The notes beneath the pieces are model-generated. The model searched no databases. It was not told where the DNA came from and saw nothing but the letters and a program-made list of their open reading frames with translations. A DNA stretch of 41,719 nt from Nemertoderma westbladi (lineage: Eukaryota > Xenacoelomorpha > Nemertodermatida > Nemertodermatidae): contig JAUCBJ010003592.1 of assembly GCA_032718475.1 (NCBI GenBank), forward strand, positions 1-41,719, in the 5' to 3' direction. This document shows, piece by piece, positions 31,556 to 41,719 of this stretch. Numbering within the stretch: the first letter of the stretch is position 1; each line of letters starts with the position of its first letter. The position numbers were made by a program, and so were the translations under genes.

Positions 31556-33040
31556 CACAGATTCGGTACACGAAGCTGAAACTGATGGTTATAGCATGCT
31601 CGGTGTACTAAATTTAGATTCTTTACATAAGTCAATACCAGAGGGATTGATAATAGGCCAATGTACAAAAATTGAGAACATTGGATCTATCTTTGAATGA
31701 TAACAAAAATGAAGAGGAAACAATAATTGAGATAGGAGAAAGTAATGTTTCATTGGTTACTGATGTCAATGAGAGACATAATATTATACAGGAGCAAGTT
31801 GATCTATCAGATACAGACCTAACCATAGAAGAGAAAGAAAAATTGCTTAATGTATTAAAAGAATACAATGAAGTGCTTCAACTATCAGATGATGAGCTTG
31901 GTAGAACGGAATTAGCAGAACATTCAATCGATACTTGTACTAATATTGCAATTAAGAGAACACCTCACACTCTTTAAAACAGTAATTGCCAATGAAATTG
32001 ACAAAATGGTGAAATTCAGTATTATACAACCATCACAAAGTCCCTTGTCTTCTCCTGTACTATTAGCTAAGAAGTCAGGTGGCACTCCACACTTTTGTGT
32101 CGATTACAGGAAGCTGAACAGTATCACTGTTAAGGATAACTACCCACTACCACATATTGATGATATATTAGATGATTTACAGCCCTCGAAATATATCTCA
32201 ACACTTGATTTGGCTACCGGCTACTGACAGATCCCGATGTCATATAGAGACATTCCTAAACCAACATTTAATTGTTGCTCTGGATTTTATGAATTCATAG
32301 TACTTGCCTTCGGATTATGTAACGCACCAGCTACTTTCCAACGAACTATGGAGAAATTATTGAACGGCATTTCAACTGAAGAAGATAAACAATTCCATGT
32401 ATTTATTGATGATATATTAGTAAAATCAATTACATTTACAGAGCAACTGAAACTTGTCTTACAACGGATTAAGAAAGTAAATCTGAAGTTGAAACAAAAG
32501 AAATGTAAGTTTAGTCAGATAGAAATAAAATATCTGGGACATGTTATTTCACGAAATGGGATTAGTCCTGATCCAGCAATAATATCGAAAAAGTTCTAAA
32601 TTACCCTGAACCTCGAAATATAAAAGAAGAGTGAATGTTTCTTGGATTAACGTATTATTACTGGCGTTTTGTTGAAGGTTACAGAAAAATCGCAAAACCT
32701 TTATATAATTTACTCCAAAAAATTACGCCTTTTGTTTGGACAAATTAAACACGGTTAGGATTTTGGGAACTAAAGAATCGACTTATCACTACACCGGTTT
32801 TACAATACCCGGACTTCAACAATGAATTTGTACTTGAAACTGATGCAAGTGGCAATGGTTTTGCCGCCATACTTTCACAGATTAGCACCATTGACAACAA
32901 ATTACACCTCATTATTGCTTATGCATCAAAACATATAAACAATGATCAACAGCAATATGATGCACCACACTTGGAGTTGTGGGCTCTAAACTGGGCTTGT
33001 CAACATTTCCACCATTACTTGTATGGTCGTTTGGTAACAA
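31556..33040 (+). mobile_element. gypsy-2 fragment, copy 2 (pol N-terminus to RNase H)
   Basis: This longer copy begins before the RT (EEKEKLLNVLKEYNEVLQLS, a usual Ty3/gypsy pre-RT segment). It includes VDYRKLNSITVKDNYPLP, ISTLDLATGY followed by a TGA in place of Trp, FGLCNAPATFQRTMEKLLNG, FHVFIDDILVKS, YLGHVISRNGI and the RNase H start (ETDASGNGFAAILSQ). Stops and shifts at about 31975, 32225, 32597 and 32630 make it non-functional. Integrase and LTRs were not found. The gypsy-1 element at 1077-3742 is a different family. Confidence 0.85.
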
Positions 33041-33057
33041 TATTAAATTTTTTATAA

Positions 33058-33400
33058 TATATTGTTTCTACAGAGTGATGTTGGGTTTTAGCACTATTAA
33101 TTTGACATTTTTTTATGGCGAAATTAGATTCACTGAAAACTTCCATGAATAAACTTTGCGAGACATTCCTCAACTATTCTTTGACAACAAACTGTCTATC
33201 TATCTATCTATTTTGAGTAAAAAATGTGAAAATTAAAATGTAAGCCTTAAAACTGAGTAAGTACTGTTATATTTATTCAAAAATATGAAATTTCTTCAGT
33301 AAATGTGAGACTGTTGTAATCAGCTATTTTTTTAGTAAAAAATAATAATCTTACAGTATATATGTTTAAAACCAAACATCACCCTATAGAAACAATATTA
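33058..33400. mobile_element. MITE-like unit, copy 2
   Basis: Same unit as 30860-31190, with ends TTTCTACAGAGTGATGTTGGG and the inverse of TTTCTATAGGGTGATGTTTGG. The outer bases AATATTGTTTCTA are also inverted. No coding potential. Confidence 0.6.
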
Positions 33401-34185
33401 ACTTGTATACTATTTACTTAAAATTCTTTACAAACTTATTAACTGAAAACAGTATCTAGCATTATATATAGGCAACATTAAATTTAACATTTTTGTTAGT
33501 CAAAGTTAGATTCATGTTCCCTTTGAAGGCGTTTCTAAATTTATTCAGGATAAAGCCGCCCAGCAGGAGCAGAGTGTATTTCCTCTTTGATAATTGCCAA
33601 ATTATTCATTTCTCTAGGTGGTGTAAATAGAACATCTTCCCGTGTGTCGATTATTTATTTTCCACGACAAATGTAGTTAACACTTGTATTTCCAGTTGTA
33701 ACATACTATTTGTGTATCGATTATGGAATGACCGACCTTATAACCTTATAATCTTATAATATGACTTCATAACCTTATTGAATTAATTATTATTATTAAC
33801 TATTAAAACCTTATTTTATTAACTAAACAAACAAACTAGCTTTTATAATCATAACAATATCTCACTTGATCATAATACATGAATTATATTTCACACATTG
33901 TCACACCTACCTTAAGATAGTGCTTCAATGTCTAGCTCACATTTCTATTAAGTTCTAGAACAATGTCAGTGAATCTACCTTTGACTAAAAATAAATGTAA
34001 AATTAAACGTTGGATATATGCTAGATACTGTTTACAGTTAATAAGTTTGTGAAAAATTTTAAGTTAATATTTTTTTCTGTAGCGTGATGTTTGGTTTTTA
34101 ACATATATACTATAAGTTTATTATTTTTTACTAAAAAAATAGATGATTACAGCAGTCTCGCATTTACTGAAGAAATTTCATAAGC
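33290..34185. repeat. Large inverted repeat (foldback), arms of about 200 bp
   Basis: 33290-33515 matches the reverse complement of 33965-34185 (for example GATACTGTTTACAGTTAATA and CATTTACTGAAGAAATTTCAT on the right arm). The 450-bp spacer has no recognised gene. The left arm includes the right end of MITE-like copy 2. Confidence 0.75.
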
Positions 34186-34729
34186 CAAAAAAAAATTCAT
34201 TCTTCTTGAAAAGCCATTCATCTTGCCCTCCAATCAATCCCAAGGAGAGAAGCATAGCTGTTCGAAACTGGGTGGTTAAGAACATGTATGAAAGATGTTC
34301 GAATTACACAACCAGTATACACTTCTCAATCTGCTTCCCAAAAGAAGGGAACGGAACATTATAACACTAGAAAGGCTAGCAAGCAATCATCGTCGCACCA
34401 ATTCATTAGATAACCTTCCCTGCACAAAGCCTGTTGCTATTGAAATCGGCTGTGACAGTGAAGCACATAATAATATTAGGCTCAGGCAGCAGTTTATTTA
34501 TCAAGAACCAAATCCGAGGAATCCCACTATGAATTCCCCGAAGACACAACCAAAGGAAACATCAACAGAGGCAATGAATATGACTCTGACAAAACTCAGC
34601 AAAGCTATGACATCATATGAATTCATTGAAACAGCCAGGGCGGAGAGCATCATGCAAAATCCAAAAGAAATTTTTGCTAGGTCCCTAGTGCCACTTGGCT
34701 TAGAAAAAGTCCACAACTTCTACAACTGA
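34143..34729 (+). CDS. Unrecognised ORF(s), possible gag-like remnant
   Basis: Two overlapping plus frames (34143-34364 and 34295-34729) may be one gene broken by a shift. The second, 144 codons, contains NMTLTKLSKAMTSYEFIETA and KEIFARSLVPLGLEKVHNFY, polar and Lys/Asn-rich. It ends at a TGA inside a 31-bp tandem duplication. No family was recognised. The surroundings suggest a decayed transposon ORF, but that is inference. Confidence 0.3.
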
Positions 34730-34770
34730 CATATCTAGAAGTCCACAACTTCTACAACTGACATATCTTC
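34708..34770. repeat. 31-bp tandem duplication between two ORFs
   Basis: AAGTCCACAACTTCTACAAC plus TGACATATCT occurs twice in tandem (34709 and 34740). Its length is not a multiple of three, so it shifts the frame between the ORFs on either side. Confidence 0.85.
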
Positions 34771-35287
34771 ACCATCAGAGACTGATGAGTATATAACAGT
34801 AGATAATATATCAGACAATTCAAATGAAACTGAAATGGACCCTACTTACTCATACAGCATAAAGGAAAAGAAAGGTGAATCCCTGCAAGGAAGTCAGGTA
34901 CCAACAAACATAAGAAAAGACTCTGTAATAATCACAAACCCATCAGTGAAATGTCCCTCTACTCTAGAACAAGTCCTCAAAAACAATGACACCTGGCAAG
35001 AACCAAAAAGACCTGCCAAACCAACCTTCAAATCAAAGATCCAGATGCAGCACAACATTAAGACTGAAAACAAATATAGTGAACTAGATAATGATACCAA
35101 AATTACCATACTTCTACAACAACAGACTGATTTCTTGGCGAATCTAAATAATGTTTCCAAAGAAACTGTCAATCTAAGAAAATCACAAGGTAGTAGCAAG
35201 AATGAACACAACAACTTTAAGCAACATCAAACGAGATACGAACAAGAAACCCAACGAAGCACCCCTTCCAACAAACGGAAGCAGTAG
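34740..35287 (+). CDS. Unrecognised Lys/Asn/Gln-rich ORF
   Basis: The frame is open from the second copy of the 31-bp duplication to TAG 35287, with a first ATG at 34835 (150 codons from there). It is very hydrophilic, with Ser/Thr/Lys/Asn/Gln stretches (ITILLQQQTDFLANLNNVSK is the only moderately helical part) and ends in QRSTPSNKRKQ. It could be the disordered N- or C-terminal part of a gag-like protein or ORF1. No known motif is visible. Confidence 0.3.
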
Positions 35288-35900
35288 AAGCAGCACAGAT
35301 ATGAAGCGGAATAATAAAGGGTTTGTTTGATCTACACTACAAAACCTCTAGGGATTCATACTGACACAATAACATTCAAGCTAAAATTGGATGGTAATGA
35401 TGGGCTATGGGTGACCATGGCGCAGTGTCATACAAACATATACTACTAAGGACGCGATTATTATATAAAGTTGTCTTCAAATCGTATTTTGAAGAGAAAT
35501 CAAAGATTTCTTCATCCTAAGCGAGGTTGTAATGAAATTGTAAATAAAGTCGTACGATTTAATATTGGGACTTAAAAAAAATGTTAAAAATAAGTTCAAA
35601 TGAATAAGTTTGAATTTTTAGGAAAATTCAAACTCAAAAAAAAGGGAGATGGTGGAATATAAAAATATACTGTAACAATGTATTGTAACAATGTATATAT
35701 ACAACAACAACGTATTATTGTCTTGTAGTTTAGGGATTGCAGTCGCTTCTGGAGTACTTGCGGATTTCGATTCTAATTGTAAGTGATGTTCTAACATGGC
35801 ACTTAATATGTATTGTGACGACGTCAGACCGAAAGCTGCACCTGTGTATCTATATGCTTGGAGTTCTTGATTTTCTGAGTTTACATCTTTTATGTTTTTT
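35288..35900. other. Non-coding spacer
   Basis: AT-rich. No gene recognised apart from possible diffuse remains of the BEL/Pao element at the right end. Confidence 0.4.
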
Positions 35901-35902
35901 AT

Positions 35903-36260
35903 CCATAAAAACGTAAATAGTTTCTGTCCGCTTGATCAATCTGACAACGCATAAATGCTTGTTCTATATCGGCGCTTATTCCTATATTTTGGATGCGGAA
36001 ATATAGTGAATTGTGGCATTTATAACGTTGTCATATCTTTCAAGGAGATCAGTTTTGTTTAAACGCCGTAACAGCGATGATAGTTGCTTGGAGCAAAATG
36101 TGAAATGATCCAATAAACTTTCGGGATTAATTTTCCTCGGTATTCCTACTGAATATAGACCATCTATTTTTGTTATATTTTCTATGATGTTTGTGGTTTA
36201 CTCATCAGCATCGTTTATTCCGATGCTTTCAAGTGACCAAAAATAATTCAACAAATTTAT
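35903..36260 (-). pseudogene. BEL/Pao reverse transcriptase fragment
   Basis: On the minus strand a frame with LINLLNYFWSLESIGIN is followed after a stop by YSVGIPRKINPESLLDHF and LLRRLNKTDLLERYDNVIN, which resemble the pre-RT segment of BEL/Pao elements. The next residues are NIGISADIEQAFMRCQIDQA and RNYLRF, which match the first catalytic block (usually ADIEKAF...I...DR...RF). The intervening RT part is deleted. The fragment stops soon after. Confidence 0.65.
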
Positions 36261-36279
36261 CAGATTATCATTGTTATTG

Positions 36280-36828
36280 TTAGTTTGTGATTTGTTCGAC
36301 TCCAATTGTTTGAGTTTCTATTAAGTTGCATGTAACATTGTTTGATTTGGTTAAATTTGTTGAACCATGAAAGTTTGTTCCATAAACTTTCCCTGATAGT
36401 AACCACCCTACTCCGCTGTCTATAGCTACGAAATTAGAGTCAGATGAGCGGATACAAGTACCACTGGCAAACTCCCAGTAGTAGTCTGCCCCTACAAGTA
36501 GTTGTACTGGAAATGTATCATGTGAGTCTGACATTAATGTAGGATCTGCGAGATCTGTTGCCTTGAGTGAAAGTTTTGCTCTCCATTCACTAGAAGTTAT
36601 ATTATTTCGTAATGGCTCACATATTTTTGGTACAACAACTGCTTCTATAGCAGCAATTGACCCATTCCGCAACAACAAGTTTACTTTGAATATCTGGTGA
36701 TTTAGCGCAACCTTCTTGCCTCCACCAAATCCTTGAACGGACATTCTTTCTTGTCCAATTGGCCTTAAATTATGCTCGTTAACAAATTCTTGTGTAATGA
36801 ATGTCCAACAGTCTTCATAGAGCATCAA
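36280..36828 (-). pseudogene. BEL/Pao protease-like region (DUF1758 type)
   Basis: A 182-codon frame contains WTFITQEFVNEHNLRP, MSVQGFGG, then LLVGADYYWEFASGTCIR and AIDSGVGWLLSGKV. This is the hallmark order of the retropepsin-like domain between gag and RT in BEL/Pao elements (the 'IGxDxYW...GxVxxSxxGWxLSG' signature). The catalytic Asp-Ser/Thr-Gly that should precede WTFITQEFV is missing or changed (the region reads MMLYEDC). The frame ends just before the RT fragment, one frame out. Confidence 0.8.
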
Positions 36829-38169
36829 CTTGTGATATTCTGAGAGACAAAGTATTCTGCTACACGTTTAGTATAGAAGCTAAATTTCTTAGTGTAAATA
36901 GCTTTAGTAACCATCAACCAAACGCAGGTAAAGTACGTGACGCGCAGAAATTTTAAAATATATTTTTTTTAATGTAAGTCCAAAATCCAGCGAATTGAGC
37001 ACCTTGAGGTAATAAATGAGTCCACAGCAGCCAAGAGGTAATATTGCTGTTTCCAAAACAGCCTTTATTGACATTTCAAACTTAACAATATTGAGGGAAT
37101 TTGATGTAAAACAAAGTAAAGTACGTGAGGTAGATATATCGTTTTGCAGGCTTCAGTTGCAGGTGGATAGAGTTGTCATCCAATAGACGCCGAGCTCCAG
37201 GTGGCCTGATGGGCAGGAATCACAGTGTGTGATGCGCTGGCACTGCTTAAGTGGTCAGTTATAGTCCATACAACTGTCACCTACTTTTCGAAAAAATATT
37301 TTTATGTCACGTACTTTACGAAAAAATATTTTTATGTCACGTACTTTACCATTGTAAATGTGTCAAAAGCACAGAATTTTCGAGAAATGTTCTACGCAAA
37401 ACATGTAAATATACTTTAATATTGTAGATTCCACTTTTAGTTACCTTGGAGCTAAAAAAAAGCCCTTTATAAAATAAAATAATACATATTTTTGGTAAAG
37501 TACGTGACATTCAAATTGCCTCATGCAAAAATCAAAAGTATTAGTCAGTCAACTCGTTTTAGATCATGAACAACGTGGCATTGCATTCCCAAAATGTATA
37601 TATTCCATCTGAAAAGGCTGAAAATAGCAAAACTGTATTGCATTGTATCAAATTTTCAAAAAACAAAATGTCTCTAATTTTGACAAAAAAATTGAAATTT
37701 TAACGCACCAGCTACCAGAGCAATTTACGATACTAAAATTTATATATTTGAGATTTATAGTTTCAGATTCGTTTTCTGCGATAAATTTTGATCTAGTAAA
37801 AGTTCACAAAAGCCAACCATACCTAATTTTTAGAAATGAGCCCTTGGTTGACATCTTGACATCAATCAATTTAACCGTGAGTAATATTCTGTAGAAATTC
37901 GGGGGTGTGTCTATAGAAATTTATATCGGTCGCATTAATCGCCACTGCAAAGCTGTTACCACTTACGTCAACCAATTTAAGCGTAAATAAATATTTCCAT
38001 TGAAATTTAGGAAGTTTTTCAAAAAAAAATTCTCTCAGGACAATAGCGATTAAACCGGTTGAGTGGTTAAAATATACCCGTTATCCCGATAGCCCATCAT
38101 TATATTATAAATACGTCGTAAAATACTTTATTTCATCATTCGGGTTAATTCATTATTTCATATTTTTTC
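36829..38169. other. Non-coding AT-rich stretch with a repeated 14-mer
   Basis: No gene recognised. GTAAAGTACGTGAC, exact or nearly so, occurs at 36928, 37116 and 37495 on the plus strand and at 37306 and 37336 on the minus strand. The two minus copies lie in a 30-bp tandem unit (CGAAAAAATATTTTTATGTC...). Confidence 0.6.
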
Positions 38170-38643
38170 GTGCATTGTTTTAGCGCAATATTATTGATTA
38201 TTTTTACACTTAATATTTCACAAAATTTGTCGATGGAATCTGTGAAACCGCCACAACCAAAAATGACGCCATTAAGCAGTAGCTCTACTAGCAGTGTACC
38301 CACCCCATACGTAACAGTGGCTACGGGTAAGAGTTCGTGGAGTCTCGAGTGTTTGGAGGAAGGAATAGAAATAAAAGCATTTAATGGGAAATACGGCCAG
38401 TAATGGTTGACCGATGCACCTGTAAATAGCCTCTCGTCAACAAGTCAACCCCACCGACTAGCGGTACTGGCTGTTTTTGCTGACGGGGCTCTGTCGAACA
38501 ACGCGTCCCTGATAGCAGTAAAGGGGGTCTCTTTATTGAGAGGCAGTATTATTATTGCCGCGGAACTGCCCCAACTCATCACCTCTCCCACTCAATGGTT
38601 TTACTGGTGGAACTTTTACTTCCTAAAACTAAACCTATTTTAA
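38170..38643 (+). pseudogene. Possible ORF1 remnant of the CR1/Jockey-like LINE
   Basis: The frame has one TAA (38401-38403) and continues in the same frame to 38643. It begins MHCFSAILLIIFTLN (hydrophobic, perhaps not the true start). A Ser/Pro/Thr-rich part follows (LSSSSTSSVPTPYV). No RNA-binding or zinc motif is visible. It joins ORF2 in another frame at about 38590, where the N-terminal half of the endonuclease should be, suggesting a deletion there. Confidence 0.35.
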
Positions 38644-39656
38644 TCGGTACTTTATATCGGCCCCCTAAACAATCAGATTTTTTGCAAAATTTTGAAAATA
38701 CAATTTTATGTAATCTTAGGTCAGACTGTGAAATATATTTCTTAGGTGATTTTAATATCTGTTACCATCACAAAGCATCCCCCATCTGTAAACAGTACCA
38801 AAGTATTTTAAATTTGTTTGGTTTAAAACAAATTATTCGAGATTCTACCAGAATTACCAGTAAAACTTCTACTTTACTAGATCACATCCTTTGTAATAAT
38901 ACCGATATTATTTCTCAATCTGGGGTTTTACCTATAGGTCTAAGCGATCATTTTATAGTTTTTTGCACAAGAAAGACACAAAAATCTTTTTTCGGGGATC
39001 ATAAAACAGTAACAGTTAGGTCTATGAAAAATTACAGCAAGGAACGCTTTTTAAGTTTGTTAGTTAATTCTGACTGGGAACCCTGTTTTAAGGCCGCTGA
39101 CATTAACCTTGCGTACACTGTTTTTAAAGATATATTTTTAAAGGCACTTAATACTGTAGCACCAATTAAAGAAATTAGTCTTAAACAACGCACTGAGCCC
39201 TAGATGACCTCGGGTATTCTTAGTAATATCAGAGAAAGAGATAACTATTTGTATAAATTTAGGAAATACCGTGTTTTTGCTGATTATAATAATTACTGCA
39301 AATATAGAAACCTTGTCCAACGGGAAATAAAAAAAGCTAAATCTGAATATTTGTACAACAAAATAAGTGAGAATAAAGATAATCCTAAAAGTCTATGGTC
39401 TACCCTAAAATCTTTAGGTTATAAAAACCTTAAATCTAAATCGAATATTGTTCTGCAAGATAACGGTGAGCTGATTCATGATCATACTCTAGTTAGTAAT
39501 TTATTTAATAATTATTTTACTAATGTTGCCTCTAATTTAGTTAAGAAATTACCGTTATCAAGTAATAAATATAGTATAGGGTCCGAAACTCTAAATAATT
39601 TTTATTTAGAAAAGTTACAAAATTCAGAAAAGTTATTTTTTAAAACCCGTTTCTGA
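38595..39656 (+). pseudogene. LINE ORF2, endonuclease C-terminal part and linker
   Basis: Two stretches in one frame are separated only by a TAG at 39201-39203 (EP*MTS; a Trp codon is usual here). The first holds the end of an EEP endonuclease: PILIGTLYRPP, YFLGDFNI (catalytic Asp/Asn), LLDHILCNN and PIGLSDHFIVF with the catalytic SDH. The second is the linker to RT (YRNLVQREIKKAKSEYLYNK). The frame ends at 39656 after a T6A4 run, where a one-base indel shifts into the RT frame. The N-terminal half of the endonuclease is missing. Confidence 0.8.
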
Positions 39657-39659
39657 GGA

Positions 39660-41217
39660 TTTCGTTTTTAAAAATCTACTTAGTCTATCAGCCTCAAAAA
39701 GTACCGGTCTAGATCTAATACCTGCCCGTTTTCTTAAGGATGGTGCTGAAGTACTTAAAGTGCCTATTACTTTTATTATTAATTACTCTATCGTAGATAA
39801 TGTAGTACCAGACGAACTGAAATTAGCTAAGGTTGTTCCTCTGTATAAAAAGAATAGTAAAGTAGAACCCTGTAATTACAGACCTGTTAGTATCTTAAGT
39901 ATTGTATCTAAAATTCTAGAACGTTCTGTTTTTCTACAGCTGGAGGCACATCTTAGTAGGCTAAATCTGATCTATGAACTTCAGTCCGGTTTTCGTAAAT
40001 CATATTCTACAGACACCTGTCTTATTAACTTAACTGATACAATTAGATGTAATAATGCAAAGGGTTTATATACTGGTATGGTAATGTTGGACCTACAAAA
40101 GGCTTTCGATACTGTAGATCACGAAATTCTGCTTGGTAAGTTAGGCCTGATGGGTGTAGGTTCTATAGACTGGTTCAAGTCCTACCTGTCAGACAGAGGT
40201 CAAACTGTAGTCATTAGCAAATCGCTGTCTACTGTACAAGAGATTACCTGTGGTGTACCGCAAGGTAGTATATTAGGTCCTCTGCTTTTTGTATGCTATG
40301 TAAATGATATGATAAGTAGTATAGATCCCGATTTTAAACTCATTTTATATGCCGACGACAGTGCTCTTATTTTCTCTCATAAAGATCCTATCCATATTTC
40401 CCAAAAGTTAAGTGCAGTTCTAGAATCCTGTAATGAGTGGTTGGTTGGTAATAAGCTATCCATTCACTACGGTAAAACTGAAAGTATTTTGTTTGGTTCC
40501 AAAAGAAAGTTAAAGAAGGTAACTAAGTTTGAAGTCACTAGTAATGGACATAAGATTGAAAATAAAAAGGAAGTTAAATATTTAGGCACCACATTGGATA
40601 ACTGCTTATCAGGAGAAAGTACAGTGAAAAATATTTTCTCGAAAGTTAACAGTAGGCTTAGGTTTCTATACAGAAATAAAAATAGTTTGAACACCGACTC
40701 CCGCAAGTTACTTTGCTCTTCTTTAATACAGTGTCACATGGACTATGCGTGCTCTTCTTGGTATGAAGGCTTAACCAAACAGCTTAAATGTAAATTACAA
40801 GTAGCTCAGAATAAAGTAGTACGATTTATTAAAGACTACAAACCTAGGCACCACCTAACTCCAGATGACTTTTCTGAATCTGGACTACTTAACTTAGATA
40901 GTAGAGTTAAGCAGCTACGCCTTAACCATGTGCATAAAGTGTATAATGGTAAATGTCCCAATTACCTAAAACAAAAATTCAACAGAGTACGCGATACACA
41001 CTCTTACAGTACCAGAGCTAGTGCTTCAAACTTCTACCTCCCGAATTGTAAATCCTTTGAATCTGATACTTTCTTTTTTAACGGCATTAAAAATTGGAAC
41101 GCTCTGCCTAATGAAATTAAAAACCTAAATAATCAACATTCTTTTAAATCTGCAGTTAAATCTCATCTCCGTGTGCAATGTAAAAATAGGTACAATAGTC
41201 CTACAGTAAGTTATTAG
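39660..41217 (+). pseudogene. LINE ORF2, reverse transcriptase
   Basis: An open frame of about 519 codons continues from the shift near 39645 to TAG 41217. It shows [19 protein letters not shown] (RT block 0), [32 protein letters not shown] (first catalytic Asp), [20 protein letters not shown], the catalytic [24 protein letters not shown] and [11 protein letters not shown]. The C-terminus, with [14 protein letters not shown] and [19 protein letters not shown], is typical of CR1/Jockey-superfamily ORF2 proteins. All catalytic residues are present. It is marked as a pseudogene because ORF2 as a whole is broken upstream. Confidence 0.85.
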
Positions 41218-41540
41218 TTTATTAATTATTTACTATTTATACTGTAACGTTTTATAATAAATTGTTCTGTACATTACATCTTTATCGTTGAGTCGGACAT
41301 TGTCACGCTCTCGGTAAAGTTGTACATGTACATAGTGTAATTACGTTTTATATGGGTTTTAGGTTAGCGTAGTGTAATATTGTATTTGTAACCAAGTAAC
41401 ATAAAGGACCCCCTTGGAAATAAGCTGCAAAGCTTTAGGGGTAATCCTATATGTTATGTTGGACAATACCTTTATACCGGTACATTGTTTGGTGTATTTG
41501 TTATTGTTTTTACATAATGTATAAATAAATCTATCTATCA

Positions 41541-41719
41541 CTCTCGCTCTCCGACGAAAATGAACATAAAATCAACACACACCAACCCGCTACCCTACCC
41601 CGACAGCCGACACCCACCCACACCTACTATCTGAAAGATTGTACCCAATACAAAAAACAGGATAAGTTGAATCATACAACTAAAGCGGTAAGCTTGCTAG
41701 ACGAATGCATGATTCACTG
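41541..41719. other. Flanking unique sequence
   Basis: Downstream of the LINE tail. Nothing recognised. Confidence 0.4.

Larger units (their letters stand above)
38170..41540 (+). mobile_element. CR1/Jockey-superfamily LINE, nearly complete
   Basis: The element contains a possible ORF1 remnant (38170-38643), the C-terminal part of an EEP endonuclease, a full reverse transcriptase and a 3' UTR of about 320 bp, ending near TAAATAAATCTATCTATC at about 41540. The RT has all expected motifs and only a few lesions interrupt ORF2, so it is younger than the other elements here. It copies itself by target-primed reverse transcription when intact. Confidence 0.8.

Overview
The window looks like a repeat-rich stretch of an invertebrate animal genome. 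It has spliced coding exons with GT-AG introns, several classes of retrotransposon (RTE-like and CR1/Jockey-like LINEs, Ty3/gypsy, BEL/Pao), a piggyBac-type TTAA element and many mini- and macrosatellites. There are no bacterial operons, rRNA or tRNA genes, or CRISPR arrays. The phylum cannot be resolved from the sequence alone.

Layout, left to right. (1) 1-3742: a 5'-truncated RTE-like LINE (+) abuts a decayed Ty3/gypsy element on the minus strand (gag, nucleocapsid, protease, RT). (2) 3743-6545: mostly non-coding, with a 123-bp duplication and a G-rich 15-bp minisatellite. (3) 6646-17493: one split host gene on the minus strand. Four exons (17493-17321, 14211-12169, 11184-9238, 6870-6646) join in frame through phase-2 introns and encode a Ser/Thr/Asn-rich, probably extracellular protein with a repeat of about 200 residues and furin-type RxKR sites. 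Its introns are full of minisatellites. Two of these (58 or so x 41 bp, and 3 x 34 bp) start exactly at a 5' splice donor and repeat it. Another intron holds a 1.4-kb piggyBac-like MITE and an RTE fragment. (4) 17751-22779: a 16-bp satellite split into three blocks by an RTE-like LINE and by a 1.18-kb poly(A)-tailed insertion with a likely 14-bp target-site duplication. (5) 23160-25450: a GC-rich satellite carrying another RTE insertion with a clear TSD. (6) 25947-28546: a gag-like gene (minus) with two zinc knuckles. Its long frame is broken by six stops, all TGA, plus one frameshift. (7) 28860-29550: short tandem repeats. (8) 30028-34190: two near-identical pieces of a second gypsy element, each followed by the same MITE-like unit, with inverted copies and an RTE fragment between them. 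(9) 34143-35290: unrecognised lysine/asparagine-rich ORFs. (10) 35700-36830: a decayed BEL/Pao fragment (minus). (11) 36840-38160: non-coding, with a repeated 14-mer in both orientations. (12) 38170-41540: a nearly intact CR1/Jockey-superfamily LINE (+).

The only likely functional host gene is the split gene at 6646-17493; its 5' and 3' ends lie outside what I could recognise. Everything else is mobile or tandem-repeat DNA. The strongest leads are the donor-spanning minisatellites in this gene, the near-perfect 410-bp copy shared by its two giant exons, and the TGA-only interruption of the gag-like gene.
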